A stretch of DNA of 64,000 bases from Knoxdaviesia capensis (Eukaryota; Ascomycota; Sordariomycetes; Microascales; Gondwanamycetaceae): positions 384,340 through 448,339 of the forward strand of contig LNGK01000008.1 in NCBI GenBank assembly GCA_001510575.1. Direction: 5' to 3'. Below are positions 36,201 to 47,227 of this stretch, piece after piece (position 1 is the first letter of the stretch; each line of letters opens with the position of its first letter). A model generated the notes under the pieces. It saw nothing but the letters and a program-made list of their open reading frames with translations. It had not been told where the DNA came from and made no database searches. Made by a program: the position numbers and the translations under genes.

Positions 36201-39200
36201 AAGCCTAGACCGCTAAATATCTACTTTTACGCTAAATATCAGATAAAGAATAATATATTCTACGTAAAAGAGATAAAAGTATTACCTATAACCTTAAAGC
36301 CTTAAGTAAGGTAAGCGTTATAACTAACCCCTAAATTAGTAAGTTACTAGTTAAGGAGCTATAACCCCCTATAGAAGTAACCCCTATTATATATAATCGT
36401 TAGATAATAATAGGACGAGGGAAAGGAAAGGCTATAGATAACGGGATAAATATCCTACCGGCTTAGCTAGCTAGTAGTCTACCGCCTTAATATACCGAGT
36501 CTATTACGATCGAGGAATTAAAGTAAATAATAAAAGCGCTACTTACGGACCGTATAGAGTCTAACTTTAATAGATAAGCGAGAGAGAAAGAGCGTACCGA
36601 TAATATAAATACTATTATTAGTACGATAATAGAAAAACTTCTAGAAAAGCTAATAGACGCTATAAGCTATAGTAACTTACTAGCTATAGCTATAGCTACC
36701 TTATCTTCTTTTCTTACTCCCTTACTATTATTAGTTAGTCCGTAGATAATAGGACTACTATTACCTACTAACTTAAGTAGAAGGAGCCCCCTTTCTAGCG
36801 TAACTATAGCTAATAACCCGTTATTACCTATAACTAGCGTCTAACCGATAAGAAACTAGCCCTCGGTACCGTATATTATATTATAAATACCGAGAGGTAT
36901 AGGTAATATAGTTCGAGAAGGATAATAAGGTTATATATATAGATAAGGAGTATACGATAGTAGTATATTTCTAATATTTCCTATATTATTCTAGCGAATA
37001 CCCTTATAAATAATACCCCTTAAAGTAATATTTTAAGCGAAATTATATCTAAGACCTAAAAGTAAACCGTTTACTAATATTAGTATTAATAGCTTTATAC
37101 TACTATTATAGCTAGCTATTAAAAGACGATTCCTAGGCCCTCGTTTAGAAAACGGGAATTTAGCTATTAAAGGTAGTCTAATAAAGTATAATATACCTCT
37201 AATAAACGATAAGTACGCTATCGGGTAGTATTAATACCTCTAAGCGACGTTTCTAGAGCTAATACTCCTATCGGATATTAGTAATAGAGAGGATTATAAG
37301 AAAAACGGTAAAAAAGCTATTAGTTAGCTATAAAGCGACTACTTAAGTAAGGTAGACTATATAGTTATAGTATAATTAGTATATATTTAAACCTACTTAT
37401 ATAAATTTATAATTCCGTATACGTATTAGATATCTCGAATGCTACTAGTAATTAGAGGCGAATTTATACCCCTTTAGTATTTTATTTAACGGTATACCGA
37501 TATACTATAGCTTATATTAGTAGAATCTATACTAATATTTATCTCTAGTCGCATACTAATATCTACCCCTTTACGCGTATTTATAGCTCTCGTATTTAAT
37601 TATTAAAATAAGTCTAAATATAAAGCTATTAAACTTTTAGCTAAAATAGTATAGAATTCTACCGATAACTTACTCGAAATATACTATATTCGATATATAG
37701 TAGAGGATATTCTACGCTATAATATTATAGACTTATAGTATAAGATACGGTAGGATATAACCCCCGACTCTAGTATCCGTATTATAGTTAATACTACCTA
37801 CTACTTATTAAAGACTAGATAATTATACGCCGCTTAGCTAAATAGTACGCTAAAGACCGAGGAGGAAAGAGAAACGTTATAATTTAGAACCTATAAAGAA
37901 GTACTTAATTATATTACGTAAGATAAAGATAGAGATAAATCTACGTGTTTCTAGTATAGAAAGATAGGTTATTAAGTTCGCGAATATATAGAGCTATATA
38001 CCGAGAATAACGATTAACGTTAAAAGGCGCGCTAGAATACGCGTTTCACGATAAATCGAGGCCGAACGATAGATAATCGTAGTTATTCCCGCGAGCCTCG
38101 TAACTATTCTCGAAATACCTCCCGTAACCGTAACTATTTACGAAGACCGTCTTACGACCGAAAGATATACCGTTCCCCTACTCCCTACCCCTCTAGGAAT
38201 AAAGATAAACTAATAACGGATAAAGGATAGCGGAATAATAGGAGAGGGGATAAGAAGCCCGCTATTTATAGTATATATCCTATATAGAAAGAAGACTTAT
38301 CTCCCGAAGGATCTCCCCTCTTAGAAGCTACGGGCTTAGATATAGATAATAACTATTTCGCTAACGTTACTTACTATTCTATACTATTTATAATCCCTTT
38401 AGTAGAGGAATTAACGTTAATTAATAAGATACTAATAAAATAGCTATAATATAAAGGATACCGTAAACGATACCGCTTCTATACCGGTTTACTAACGAAT
38501 AACTAATAAACGCCGCTTATAGTATTTATTAATACCGGAATAGCTAGCGTATTCGTCTCTAAATCGTACGCCCGTTACTATTTAGCGTTATACCGGTCCG
38601 CTAACCCCCTACGCCTTAATAGCCTAGGTAGTAATAGTAGCTTCGCTATTATTAACGATATCGTTATTTCCTTCCGATTAACGACTATTAACGGATTATC
38701 TAAAGTTATTTCTATAGTAGCTAGTATTATTACTAACGGTACCTATCTTACTAACCTAACTATCGGCTAAAGCGGAGCTACGAAGCTCGGTTATACCGAC
38801 GCTAATAGCATAATAAAGCTTATACTCTTACGCGATTCCCCCGTTATTCTATATTTTTACCCTCCCTAGAGACGAGATAATATCGCTATTACTTATACTA
38901 CCTCTACTACCGATTCTAGTCCGATAAATATTACCTCTTCCTACGATAATATTACCCCTTTTTACGATAATCCTACCTCTTTCTACGATAAGAACCTCCC
39001 TTTACCTCTATCGATATATATTTATAGTATTTTACTTACGGATCCTAATACCTATACCCTCTCCTATATTACTTCTAAATCGTTTCCCTTTATTACGTAC
39101 CTTATTAAGTAATAGTATAATAGTACTCCTTTACCCCGATAAACGTTTCCTAGAACGGTAAATACCGACTAAGTAACTATCGAATTTAATAAAGAGCTAT

Positions 39201-42200
39201 TACCTAAGTATAAGAAGTAACTATTACTTACGAAAGAGCGTATGAAGCGCGACGCTATTCGCGGTACCCGTATTATTATAGAAAACTAATAGAAGAAGGT
39301 AAATACCGAAGCCCTAATAATTATATAAAAGGCCTTCGATAATAATACCTTCGTCTTTATTCTATAGTATTTCGATACTAGACCGGACGTAAAGGCCCGT
39401 ACTTAGTATAATATTAAGACCGCTAATACTAAACCTAGATCTCTCCCCCTACGCCGCTATAGCCCCTACTAACGTAAAATTATAAAGGAATTTACTAATA
39501 AATTACTCTTACTTAGTATTATTCGATACGCTATTAACTCCCTATAATCTATACCTATATTATTACCGCTTAAGAAGCCCCTCCCTAGTAATAACTAGCT
39601 TAGATACCGTTTCGTAATTAACTACTATACGTTAAACGAAGTTATACGAAAGGTAGCCTATCTACTACCGAATATCGAGGATTCCCTATAATAGGCCGCT
39701 AGATACCGATTCTATACCTTTCTTAACTTAGAAGATAGCTTCTAGTAGATAGTTATAGACCCTAAGGTAATACTAAAGATAGCGTTTTCTACGCCTTTTA
39801 GATAATACGAATAACTTCATATACTATTTAGCTTTATAAACGTATTTATAACCTTCTAGCGTTTTATAAATAAAGTCCTTAAGCTAGTACGCGCCTTTAC
39901 TATAAGCCTTTTAGATAATATTTATATTTAGGGTAAGATAATAATAGAATTAGCCGAGAGAATAGTCGCTATTCTACGTTAATTAAGCCGCTACCGACTA
40001 TTATTAAACCTTAAGAAGTGCGAATAGTTCGTTAAAGAAGGTAAGTTCCTAGGAATAATTATCTCTATCTATAGTATTCGTCCCGACCCTAAGAAAGTAG
40101 CTACTATCCGCGAAAGACTAATACCTACTACTATTACTAAGATCCGTAGCTTTTTAAATACCGCTAGCTATTTACGCCGTTTTATCCCTTACTTTATATA
40201 TAAAACGCGTTTACTCTATAAGTATACCGGAGTAGATAAGCCTAAAGGCGTATAAGTATAGCTAGATAACGAGTTATTATAAGCCTAGCGCGATATTCGC
40301 GATACTATAGCCTCCCTCCTAGAGCTACGTAACTACGACTATATACTCCTATCGGTACTTAAGACTAACGCTTCTAATTATATTATCGGTACTACGTTAT
40401 TCTAATTATAGCGCGATTCTAATAATAAACGTAGCGTTTTACGCCTAGTTACGTACTTTAGCGCCGTTTTATTAAAGACCTAGTAGCGATATAGTACTTA
40501 GGAAAGAGAAATACTTACCGTTATTATATTATTATAGTATTAGAGGAGCTAGCTAGAGGCCGCTAAGATTACTATTATTACTAACTACGAAACCCTACGC
40601 CTTTTTACTATTAAGTAAGAATAGCTAGCTAGAATATTACGATTTCTTAATATAATTATATACTATAGCGTACGTATTTACTACTAATCTAGTAAGGCTA
40701 ATATTTTAGCTAATTAGTTATTACGGCCGCGTATAGATATAGCGCTTATAACGAATAAGGAGGAAGGGTATAAAACGAACGATAATAACACGTTAACTAA
40801 CGCCTTTCCTACTACTAATAACGAGATCCCTAGACTACCGAACTAACGATTTAAGATACGTCTACCGGCGTAACTACCGTAAAACGACGCCGAATAGCTT
40901 CTAAGTAATACTATAAATACCGAATAACCTACGAATAATACGCTAATCGCCCCTAATATTAAGAAGTTAGACGACCTTAGATAGTACGATATTTAGGATA
41001 TTATTAACTACTTAGAGAATAGCTATCTACTCCCCTATCGTATCCCTTCGACCTTCGTTTAGGACTATTTCGCTATCTTTTATAGCGAAGTATATACCGT
41101 TATTAACCGTATCCTAATAAAGATATTAACGTACGAGGCCTCCGTTTTAGAAGCTATTAAGGTCTATAAGCTAGAAGGCTATACGCGCGTTAATACCTTA
41201 TATACGCTATTAGCTAAACGAGTATAGTATCCTAACTTAATTTTAGCTATAAATAAGGCCGTTCGACGGTATATAGAATATTAATTACTATAAAAGCCCC
41301 CTAAAGTAACGGAATCGCTACGACTAATACTAACTATACGACTATTAATACGCTAGGGAATAGACTTTACTAGCCGTTTTATTATTAATAGTAAACGGAT
41401 ATAGCTATTAACGGTAGTCGAGTACGCTACTAACTACGCTATAGTAGCTATAGACCCTCGTAATAGCACCTTAGCTATTACGAAATTACTAGTAGCACGT
41501 ATTTACGTAGTATTTAGACCGCTAGTTAAGATTATTACTAATAATAATACCCCCTTTAACTCCGATAAATTTAGGACCCTCCTTACTAACTATAACCCCC
41601 CTATATAATAGTATCGTATAACGATATACTATCTATAGACGAATAGCCGAGTTAAACGCTTTAACGGGTAAATTAAGTATATCGCTAGCCGTCTAGCTAG
41701 CGCTAATACTAAAAACTAAGAAGATATCGATTAGCTAATAATTATTCCTAAAGCTATACGTATCTACCTAAATAAACCGTAAATAAGTAGCTTTTCCCCG
41801 TATTACTTACTTTTCGGTACTAAGCCCTACGATAGCGCCACCTATATTACTACGCCGTACGAACGGGAGCCTACTATAGACGAAGTTATCGCCTCCTAGT
41901 AAGATTTAGCTCGTAAAAGATAGTTATTTAAGACCGTTCGCCTAGTATCTAACTCTATAAAGGTATACCGAATATATATCTATATTATATTATAAAACGA
42001 TAAAGCTACGTACCGTATTTTTAGTAAAGGCGACTAGACGTTACGATATCGACTATAAAAGTATAAATATAAGCTATTCTACGATAGACCGTAGCTTATT
42101 ATCGACGTTTACTAGGGTAATACCTATACTCTAGAGTTACTAGGCGGTTATCGGCTCGATAAACGCTATAATAGGTTTAACTTATTCCTAGCGTACGTCG

Positions 42201-42300
42201 AGGACGGCTAGCTTATTTATAGCCTTTAATATACTAGTCGTCGCTTTCTCGAGCTAGATCGTAAGCGTCTATCGTCTATCGGTAGATAGTTACCTTACCT
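36200..42300 (+). pseudogene. Gag-Pol of the inner gypsy element
   Basis: The approximate ends are set by the first and last coherent stretches. All landmarks share one frame, so Gag and Pol were probably one fused polyprotein. They are: the CCHC zinc knuckle at 37946-37987; protease FINTG at 38525-38539, where DTG is expected; RT LNLEDSF at 39722 on and LLDN at 39908-39919, where a YLDD-type box is expected; RNase H TNAS near 40364-40375, where TDAS is expected; and integrase GIDF at 41357-41368 with ITNNNTPFN at 41534-41560, where ITDN is expected. Several catalytic aspartates have become asparagine, each time in a GAY codon preceded by T, as TpG-to-TpA RIP predicts. Stops stand where Trp and Gln are expected. 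Confidence 0.88.
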
Positions 42301-42840
42301 TATACTATTTCTTTCCTTTTTATTTTTTATCTATTATTTTATTTTTCCTTTATAATATTCGTTCTATAGTTATCCCCTATTTATATCCTAATTCTATCTA
42401 TATCCTAATTTCCTTTATTCTATTTTTATTTTTAGCTACGCCTTATTATTAAGCTATACTATTCTCCCTTTTTAGAATTTTTCTTTTATTATTTTTTTTT
42501 TATTTTACTACTATTACCGCTAATATTCCGCCTTTTATATACTTTTTCCGATTTTTTCCTATATATTTCCCTACTTTTAACCTATTTTACTATATTAATA
42601 ATTAATAGAACGCTCTAGACTTACCGCTACGCCTATATACTATTTTTTTCTTTCTTCCTTTCTTTATTCCTAATTCCCGCGCTTTATACTAGCTACCTAT
42701 ATTTACGCGGCTAACTATCGCCCTTTCTTATATTCGTACGACGAAGGGAGGGGAAGGAGGTGCTAATTATACTATCTAATACTAAATAAGTATAATACCG
42801 CTATAATACGATATTCTAAATACTATAACTAACCTAAACG

Positions 42841-44349
42841 TCCTTTATCCGGCTATCCCTTCTATCCTCCGGGACCCGCTTTTCTTAGTAACTACCTTAT
42901 TTAATAGCTATTAAGACTATATTAGCTAATAGAAGGACTACTATAGCACGATAAACGCTATAATAACCTTACCTTTTATAATAAAAAGCTAAATTCTTTC
43001 CTATTTATAATAAATAAAGAAACGAATAGTTATACGACTAACGAAGAAGTATAAGAAGCTAGCGATCTCTAGCTATAAACGATTTAGAATTAGATAGTTT
43101 TTTATCTCTCTTATTACTACTATCTCTTTCTTATTTATCCTTCCTATTACTAGTATTATTAATAGCTATTCTACTTACCGAGCCTACTATTTATACTATA
43201 AACGATAATAATATCTCTTAATAGCCTACTAATAATAATAATAATAACGCTAATAATACTCTATTACTTACTATAGCCGCTATTCCCCTTACCGCTACTC
43301 CCGTTACGAATATACCGCGCGTTACCGCTATAATCGGAGCTATCGAGCCGATTCTATATACCCGATACGTATTAAGACGTATCGAATACCTAGGTATTCT
43401 CTACTATCGATACGTTATTAATAACGTCGTATAGAATACTTATACCGAATACTATAACTATTAGGCTAATTACTAAGTACCTAGTAATATATCGGCCGAA
43501 ATAAATACCTTTATAGATACCGATAAGAATTAGATTAATACGTTAAGTACGTAAACCTAAGCGTTACGGGATATCGCCGTAGCTAAGTATCTATTTATCT
43601 ATAATAGAGGCGCTATAGCCGCTAATTAGAAGTTAAATAGCGAGGAATTTAATAACGCGAGCCGTTTTATTAATACTATAGCTATACTATATACCTTCGC
43701 GGGACTCCCCGTACCCGTTTAACTAACTATTATACGCCTACGGCGTACGGCTTTAACGCTAGCCCCGACTATAGTATACCTATTACCTCTCTTTTTAGCT
43801 ACCGAGGCTACTAAAATTAATATTATTAAGGGAGGACCCCCGCCGGTACCTACTCCGCTAGTAGTAGTACCTACTATACTAGTCGTTATAGTACTAATGC
43901 TAGCTAGTAGAGCCGCCGTTATACCGGTAATACTAGTATTTACGCCGATAGCTATACTAATAGTAGCTACCGCTATCGTAATAGTACCCCCTTTCCCTAA
44001 CGCCCCGGTCCCCGCTACCTTTATAGCCTAATTCCCTAGCGTAGCGCCTACTTATATTAACTAATAATAGGTAGACGAGTTACGTAATCGCTACCTATAT
44101 AGTATAGTATAGGCCGTTACTATCCGATTAGGCGTCGTAGTATTCTTAATCCCTCCTAATACTATCTAATACTAAGGTATTTACGTCGTTAGATAGATGA
44201 AACGGTACCTATAGCTACCTAAAACGCTATAAATAGGAAAGTTCCCTTTTATTATACTAGATGCCTATTTTCCTATCGATTACTATTATTATTCCTATCT
44301 AACTGCTATTTAGACTTACTTTATATTATATTTCTTTCTATATACTTAG
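42841..44349 (+). pseudogene. Accessory reading frame of the gypsy element, unknown product
   Basis: A coherent frame of about 500 codons, different from the Gag-Pol frame, runs from about 42841 to a terminal TAG at 44347-44349, between integrase and the 3' LTR. The stops inside it are TAA/TAG only, as RIP generates from CAA, CAG and TGG. Stretches such as RYVLRRIEYLGILYYRYV, ALRDIAVAKYLF and SRFINTIAILYTFAGLP look like a helical protein. A Pro/Val/Ala-rich segment (43830-44040) follows, and a short, more conserved-looking end. I do not recognise the family; it is not evidently an envelope protein or a chromodomain. The start codon is uncertain. It could be a second Gag-like protein or a captured host gene. 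Confidence 0.5.
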
Positions 44350-44510
44350 AAAAGTCGAAAAGGATAAAAAAAAGAGGACCCCTAGAAAAATATAAAAATA
44401 ATTAAAAACTACTCGTAGTACGAGTATAAAATTATATAAAGGGAAGTCCTTTTAATATCCTTTACTAGTTAAAGGTAGATCGCGGACGATCTAGTTAAGA
44501 AAGGGGATCT

Positions 44511-44794
44511 TATAGATCCCTAAATAGGTTAGAGTATATTATAATTACGTATAAACGTATACTAATACACGTAGATACTACCTAGCGGTAAGTATTTAGG
44601 TATATATCTATATATATATAAATACCTTAAAGAGCTAGTAAAAGACCTATAAAAGGTAGATATCTACCGCGCTTTTATAGGAAATATCTTAAGATAGAAA
44701 AAATTCAAGCTTCCCTTTATATATATTTCTCTATACGTGCCTTATAATTATAACTCATTTATTAGTCCTTTAGACTATATATCTAGGAATCATA
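44511..44794 (+). repeat. 3' LTR of the inner gypsy element, 284 bp
   Basis: Gap-free match to 34975-35258. It is preceded by a purine-rich tract (AAGAAAGGGGA near 44497-44507) that would serve as the polypurine tract. Confidence 0.93.
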
Positions 44795-44798
44795 GATT
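44795..44798. repeat. Right target-site duplication of the inner gypsy element
   Basis: GATT, matching 34971-34974. Confidence 0.6.
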
Positions 44799-46990
44799 CC
44801 TTTTATAGAGTAGAATTTACGTAGTTTACTAATCTTAATATCGGTACCGTTATTAGATATTAGGCGTTTTAGAGTAACTCTTATCTAATTAATTAATAAA
44901 ATAATTTAATCGATAATATCTTATCTAGCTATTTTCTTCGATACCCGAATAGGTACGCCCTACTTTATTTTTAAGTATTCGTCTACTAAAAGCTAAAAAT
45001 ATTAACGGTCGGATTCTAATTTATAGATTATATTACTAATATTAACGTATAGTATATATATAGGTCTAGGGGGGGAAATACGAGTCCTAACTAGGGTTCT
45101 TTCGGTAGCTTTAGATAGGTTATAAGAGTAATAGTAGAAAGAATTAGGAATGTTTTAAGATAATAATCGGGTTTTAGGAAAGTAAGAGAGAGTTATACGA
45201 AGTAAGCGGGGAGAATAATATAATAAGCGATTATATATAGTATTTATACTAGTATATATAACGGGTATTAATAAATCCTTAGTTAAGATAAAGCGAGTAA
45301 TAAGGCTACTAATATTAGAACGATTTATTATAGCGAGGGGAATATAAGACCTAATTATAAAGAATTTATTATTAAGTATTAAAATATATCTATTATTCTA
45401 CTATAGTTAGTTACCGTATAGTCTATTCTTACCCTTAAATTCTCGGTTCGTAGTAAGCTTTTAGAGTCTCTTAACTCCTAAAATATTATAGGGGGAGTTC
45501 TCTAGTAGTTAGATATCGTAGAGTTATATCGTAGTAAATAGTCTAGTAATAAGCTAAATATATCCTCTTTTAGTAGATTCGACGATTCCTCCGGCATATT
45601 TTAAGGTCTTCTTCTCTTCTACGATAGTACTAGGAATAAAGAAAGACTTAGAAGTTACGGAATAGATAGATACGCCTAAGTCTACTAGCTAGCGGTTATT
45701 TATATAGCTAAGAAAGTTAGCGTTAGATAAAGCGATTAGGATTTCTAATATCTACGTACTATTATTAGTAGTATTATCGGGTTCGGTCTCGTTATCTTAG
45801 GGGTTACTACCGTTAGTAACTATAGAGACCTTCGATTTATTTACGTTCGAATTTCCTTACTTTCGTAGGGTATAGTAGTCGGCGGCTAGGTATCCGGGCT
45901 TTCTATAGTTATAGTAAAGGCGGGGCAGTCTCTTTGGGGGGTTAGAGTTAGTACTAGTAGTAGTATTAGTATTAGTACTAGTCGCTAGTATAGTAGTTAT
46001 AGTATTAGGGTTAAATATCCGCTTACTGATATTAGGGATAGGCGGGGTTCGATATTAGTAGGCCGACGATTCTTAGCGGAGGAAAGTAGTTATAGCCTTA
46101 ACTCCTCCTATAAGGAAGACTTAATTTATCTAGGGGAGAAGATTAGGATAATATCTCGTAACTAGATTACTAATTACTAAAAGCATTATTTCTTTAGGTA
46201 AATTAATACTAGAAATTAAAATCTTAAGAGAAAGTACTTTATAGTAAGTAATAAACTCCGCTAGGGTCTCCCCTTTCTAGAATCTTAGAGCGCGGACTTA
46301 CGATATATACTTAGTATAGATAGTAGTCGAGTTACTAAAGAGTATATCTTAAAGATTAGTATAAACGCTATATAGCGAGTTAGACGATAAGACTACCTTC
46401 TAGGGAAGGTCTAAATAGGCGTTACGTATTTTATCCTAAATAAAGGCTTAGACTCTAAACGGGAGGAAATTTAGTTCCTCGAATATTATAACTTCTAGTT
46501 ATTAAAGAGTAAGGGCTAGAGATATTAACTAGGATATCTACTACTTAGGGGACGAAAGACGTATATCGTCCCTAATATTAAATTTCTAGTATTTAATATC
46601 GCTAAGAGATAGGTTCTAAATTCTCGAAACACGAGTATTAATACCCTATAGTATAGTAGTAATCGGAAGCGGTATTAATATATTAATATCGTTTTCTTTA
46701 GTAGGCGCGGAGGGGTAGGTATAGGGGTAGTATAGGGTAGTATTAGGAGTATCTAGGTTTTCGAGAGGAAGAGGCGTATCTTAGTCGATAGAGTATAGGG
46801 TAGGGTAATTAATTTCCTTATCTATAAGTTTAAGGTAAGTAGATACGGCTAAGGTAAGGGAAGAATTCTTAATTAGGGGTAGATTAGATAGGCCAGCGGC
46901 TCTATTACTAGAAGCCGTAGTCGGACGGGCGTATAAGGGTAGATTAGATATCACATAGATATTATATCTCACGAAATATTACATAGTAGT
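44799..46990 (-). pseudogene. Copia gag and integrase N-terminal remnant
   Basis: This is the 5' part of the copia polyprotein on the minus strand. A still-open stretch (46972-46781) encodes RYNIYVISNLPLYARPTTAS and probably lies near the Gag N-terminus. The CCHC-type zinc knuckle is at 45876-45925, with two of its positions lost to RIP (C to Y, H to Y). The remainder toward 44799 should contain protease and the start of integrase but is too mutated for me to place residues. It continues across the gypsy insertion at 34974. Confidence 0.8.
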
Positions 46991-46992
46991 AA

Positions 46993-47012
46993 CGAGCAGA
47001 GGGCTCATAACC
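46993..47012 (-). promoter_or_regulatory. Primer-binding site complementary to the initiator tRNA-Met anticodon region
   Basis: The plus strand reads CGAGCAGAGGGCTCATAACC directly against the right LTR. GGGCTCATAACC is the anticodon stem-loop sequence of eukaryotic initiator tRNA-Met (anticodon CAT). Some copia-type elements, such as Drosophila copia and yeast Ty5, prime from an internal half-tRNA-Met fragment, so this fits a minus-strand copia element whose 5' LTR is the right one. Confidence 0.8.
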
Positions 47013-47222
47013 TATAAATCACGTAATAGCGGAATAATTAATAAAAATAAAGTTTAATTAGTTTTATAGTTATATTAGGACTAAGTTCTATCCTCCCTTA
47101 TTCCGGAATAGGAAATATTAATATATATGGATTATTATTAGGGGCAAATAACTAATCAATTCCATTGATGAGTCATCATAGGGTTAGGGCTTCCGCCTTG
47201 CATCGGTTGCTCCCTTTTCTCA
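47013..47222 (-). repeat. 5' LTR (right) of the outer copia element, 210 bp
   Basis: Matches 32607-32816 without gaps. The inner part (47013 to about 47140) is RIP-mutated and the outer part retains CA/TG, the mirror image of the left LTR. Confidence 0.92.
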
Positions 47223-47227
47223 GATTG
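47223..47227. repeat. Right target-site duplication of the outer copia element
   Basis: GATTG, identical to 32602-32606. Confidence 0.85.

Larger units (their letters stand above)
34975..44794 (+). mobile_element. Inner Ty3/gypsy-type LTR retrotransposon, RIP-inactivated, with extra 3' frame
   Basis: This 9820-base element is inserted into the copia pol region. Its two 284-bp LTRs are exactly equal in length and start TATAGATCCC; an original TG...CA terminus has become TA...TA through RIP. On the plus strand a single frame carries a Gag zinc knuckle (37946-37987), protease, reverse transcriptase, RNase H and integrase, in that order, which is the gypsy order. A leader of about 1 kb precedes Gag, and an unexplained reading frame of about 500 codons follows integrase. 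CpA and TpG are nearly absent while CpG persists. At 9.8 kb it is long for a fungal gypsy element. Confidence 0.93.
32607..47222 (-). mobile_element. Outer Ty1/copia-type LTR retrotransposon, RIP-inactivated and interrupted
   Basis: It is 14616 bases long including a nested 9820-base insertion, so the element itself is about 4.8 kb, normal for copia. It has 210-bp LTRs at both ends, perfect GATTG duplications and a tRNA-Met-type primer-binding site inside the right LTR. Minus-strand translation shows the order Gag zinc knuckle (about 45876-45925), integrase region, reverse transcriptase (start near 34300, YIDD-type box near 33823-33840), then RNase H (DS-WAN near 33285-33306; SAEAEY near 33170-33188). 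Integrase before RT is diagnostic of copia. Every frame is full of TAA/TAG stops made by C-to-T change on either strand. The element is certainly dead. Confidence 0.93.

Noticed and set aside
32607..47222. AT-rich centromere-like or mitochondrial insertion as an explanation of the low-GC block
   Set aside because: LTR pairs, target duplications and retroelement protein remnants explain the block completely.
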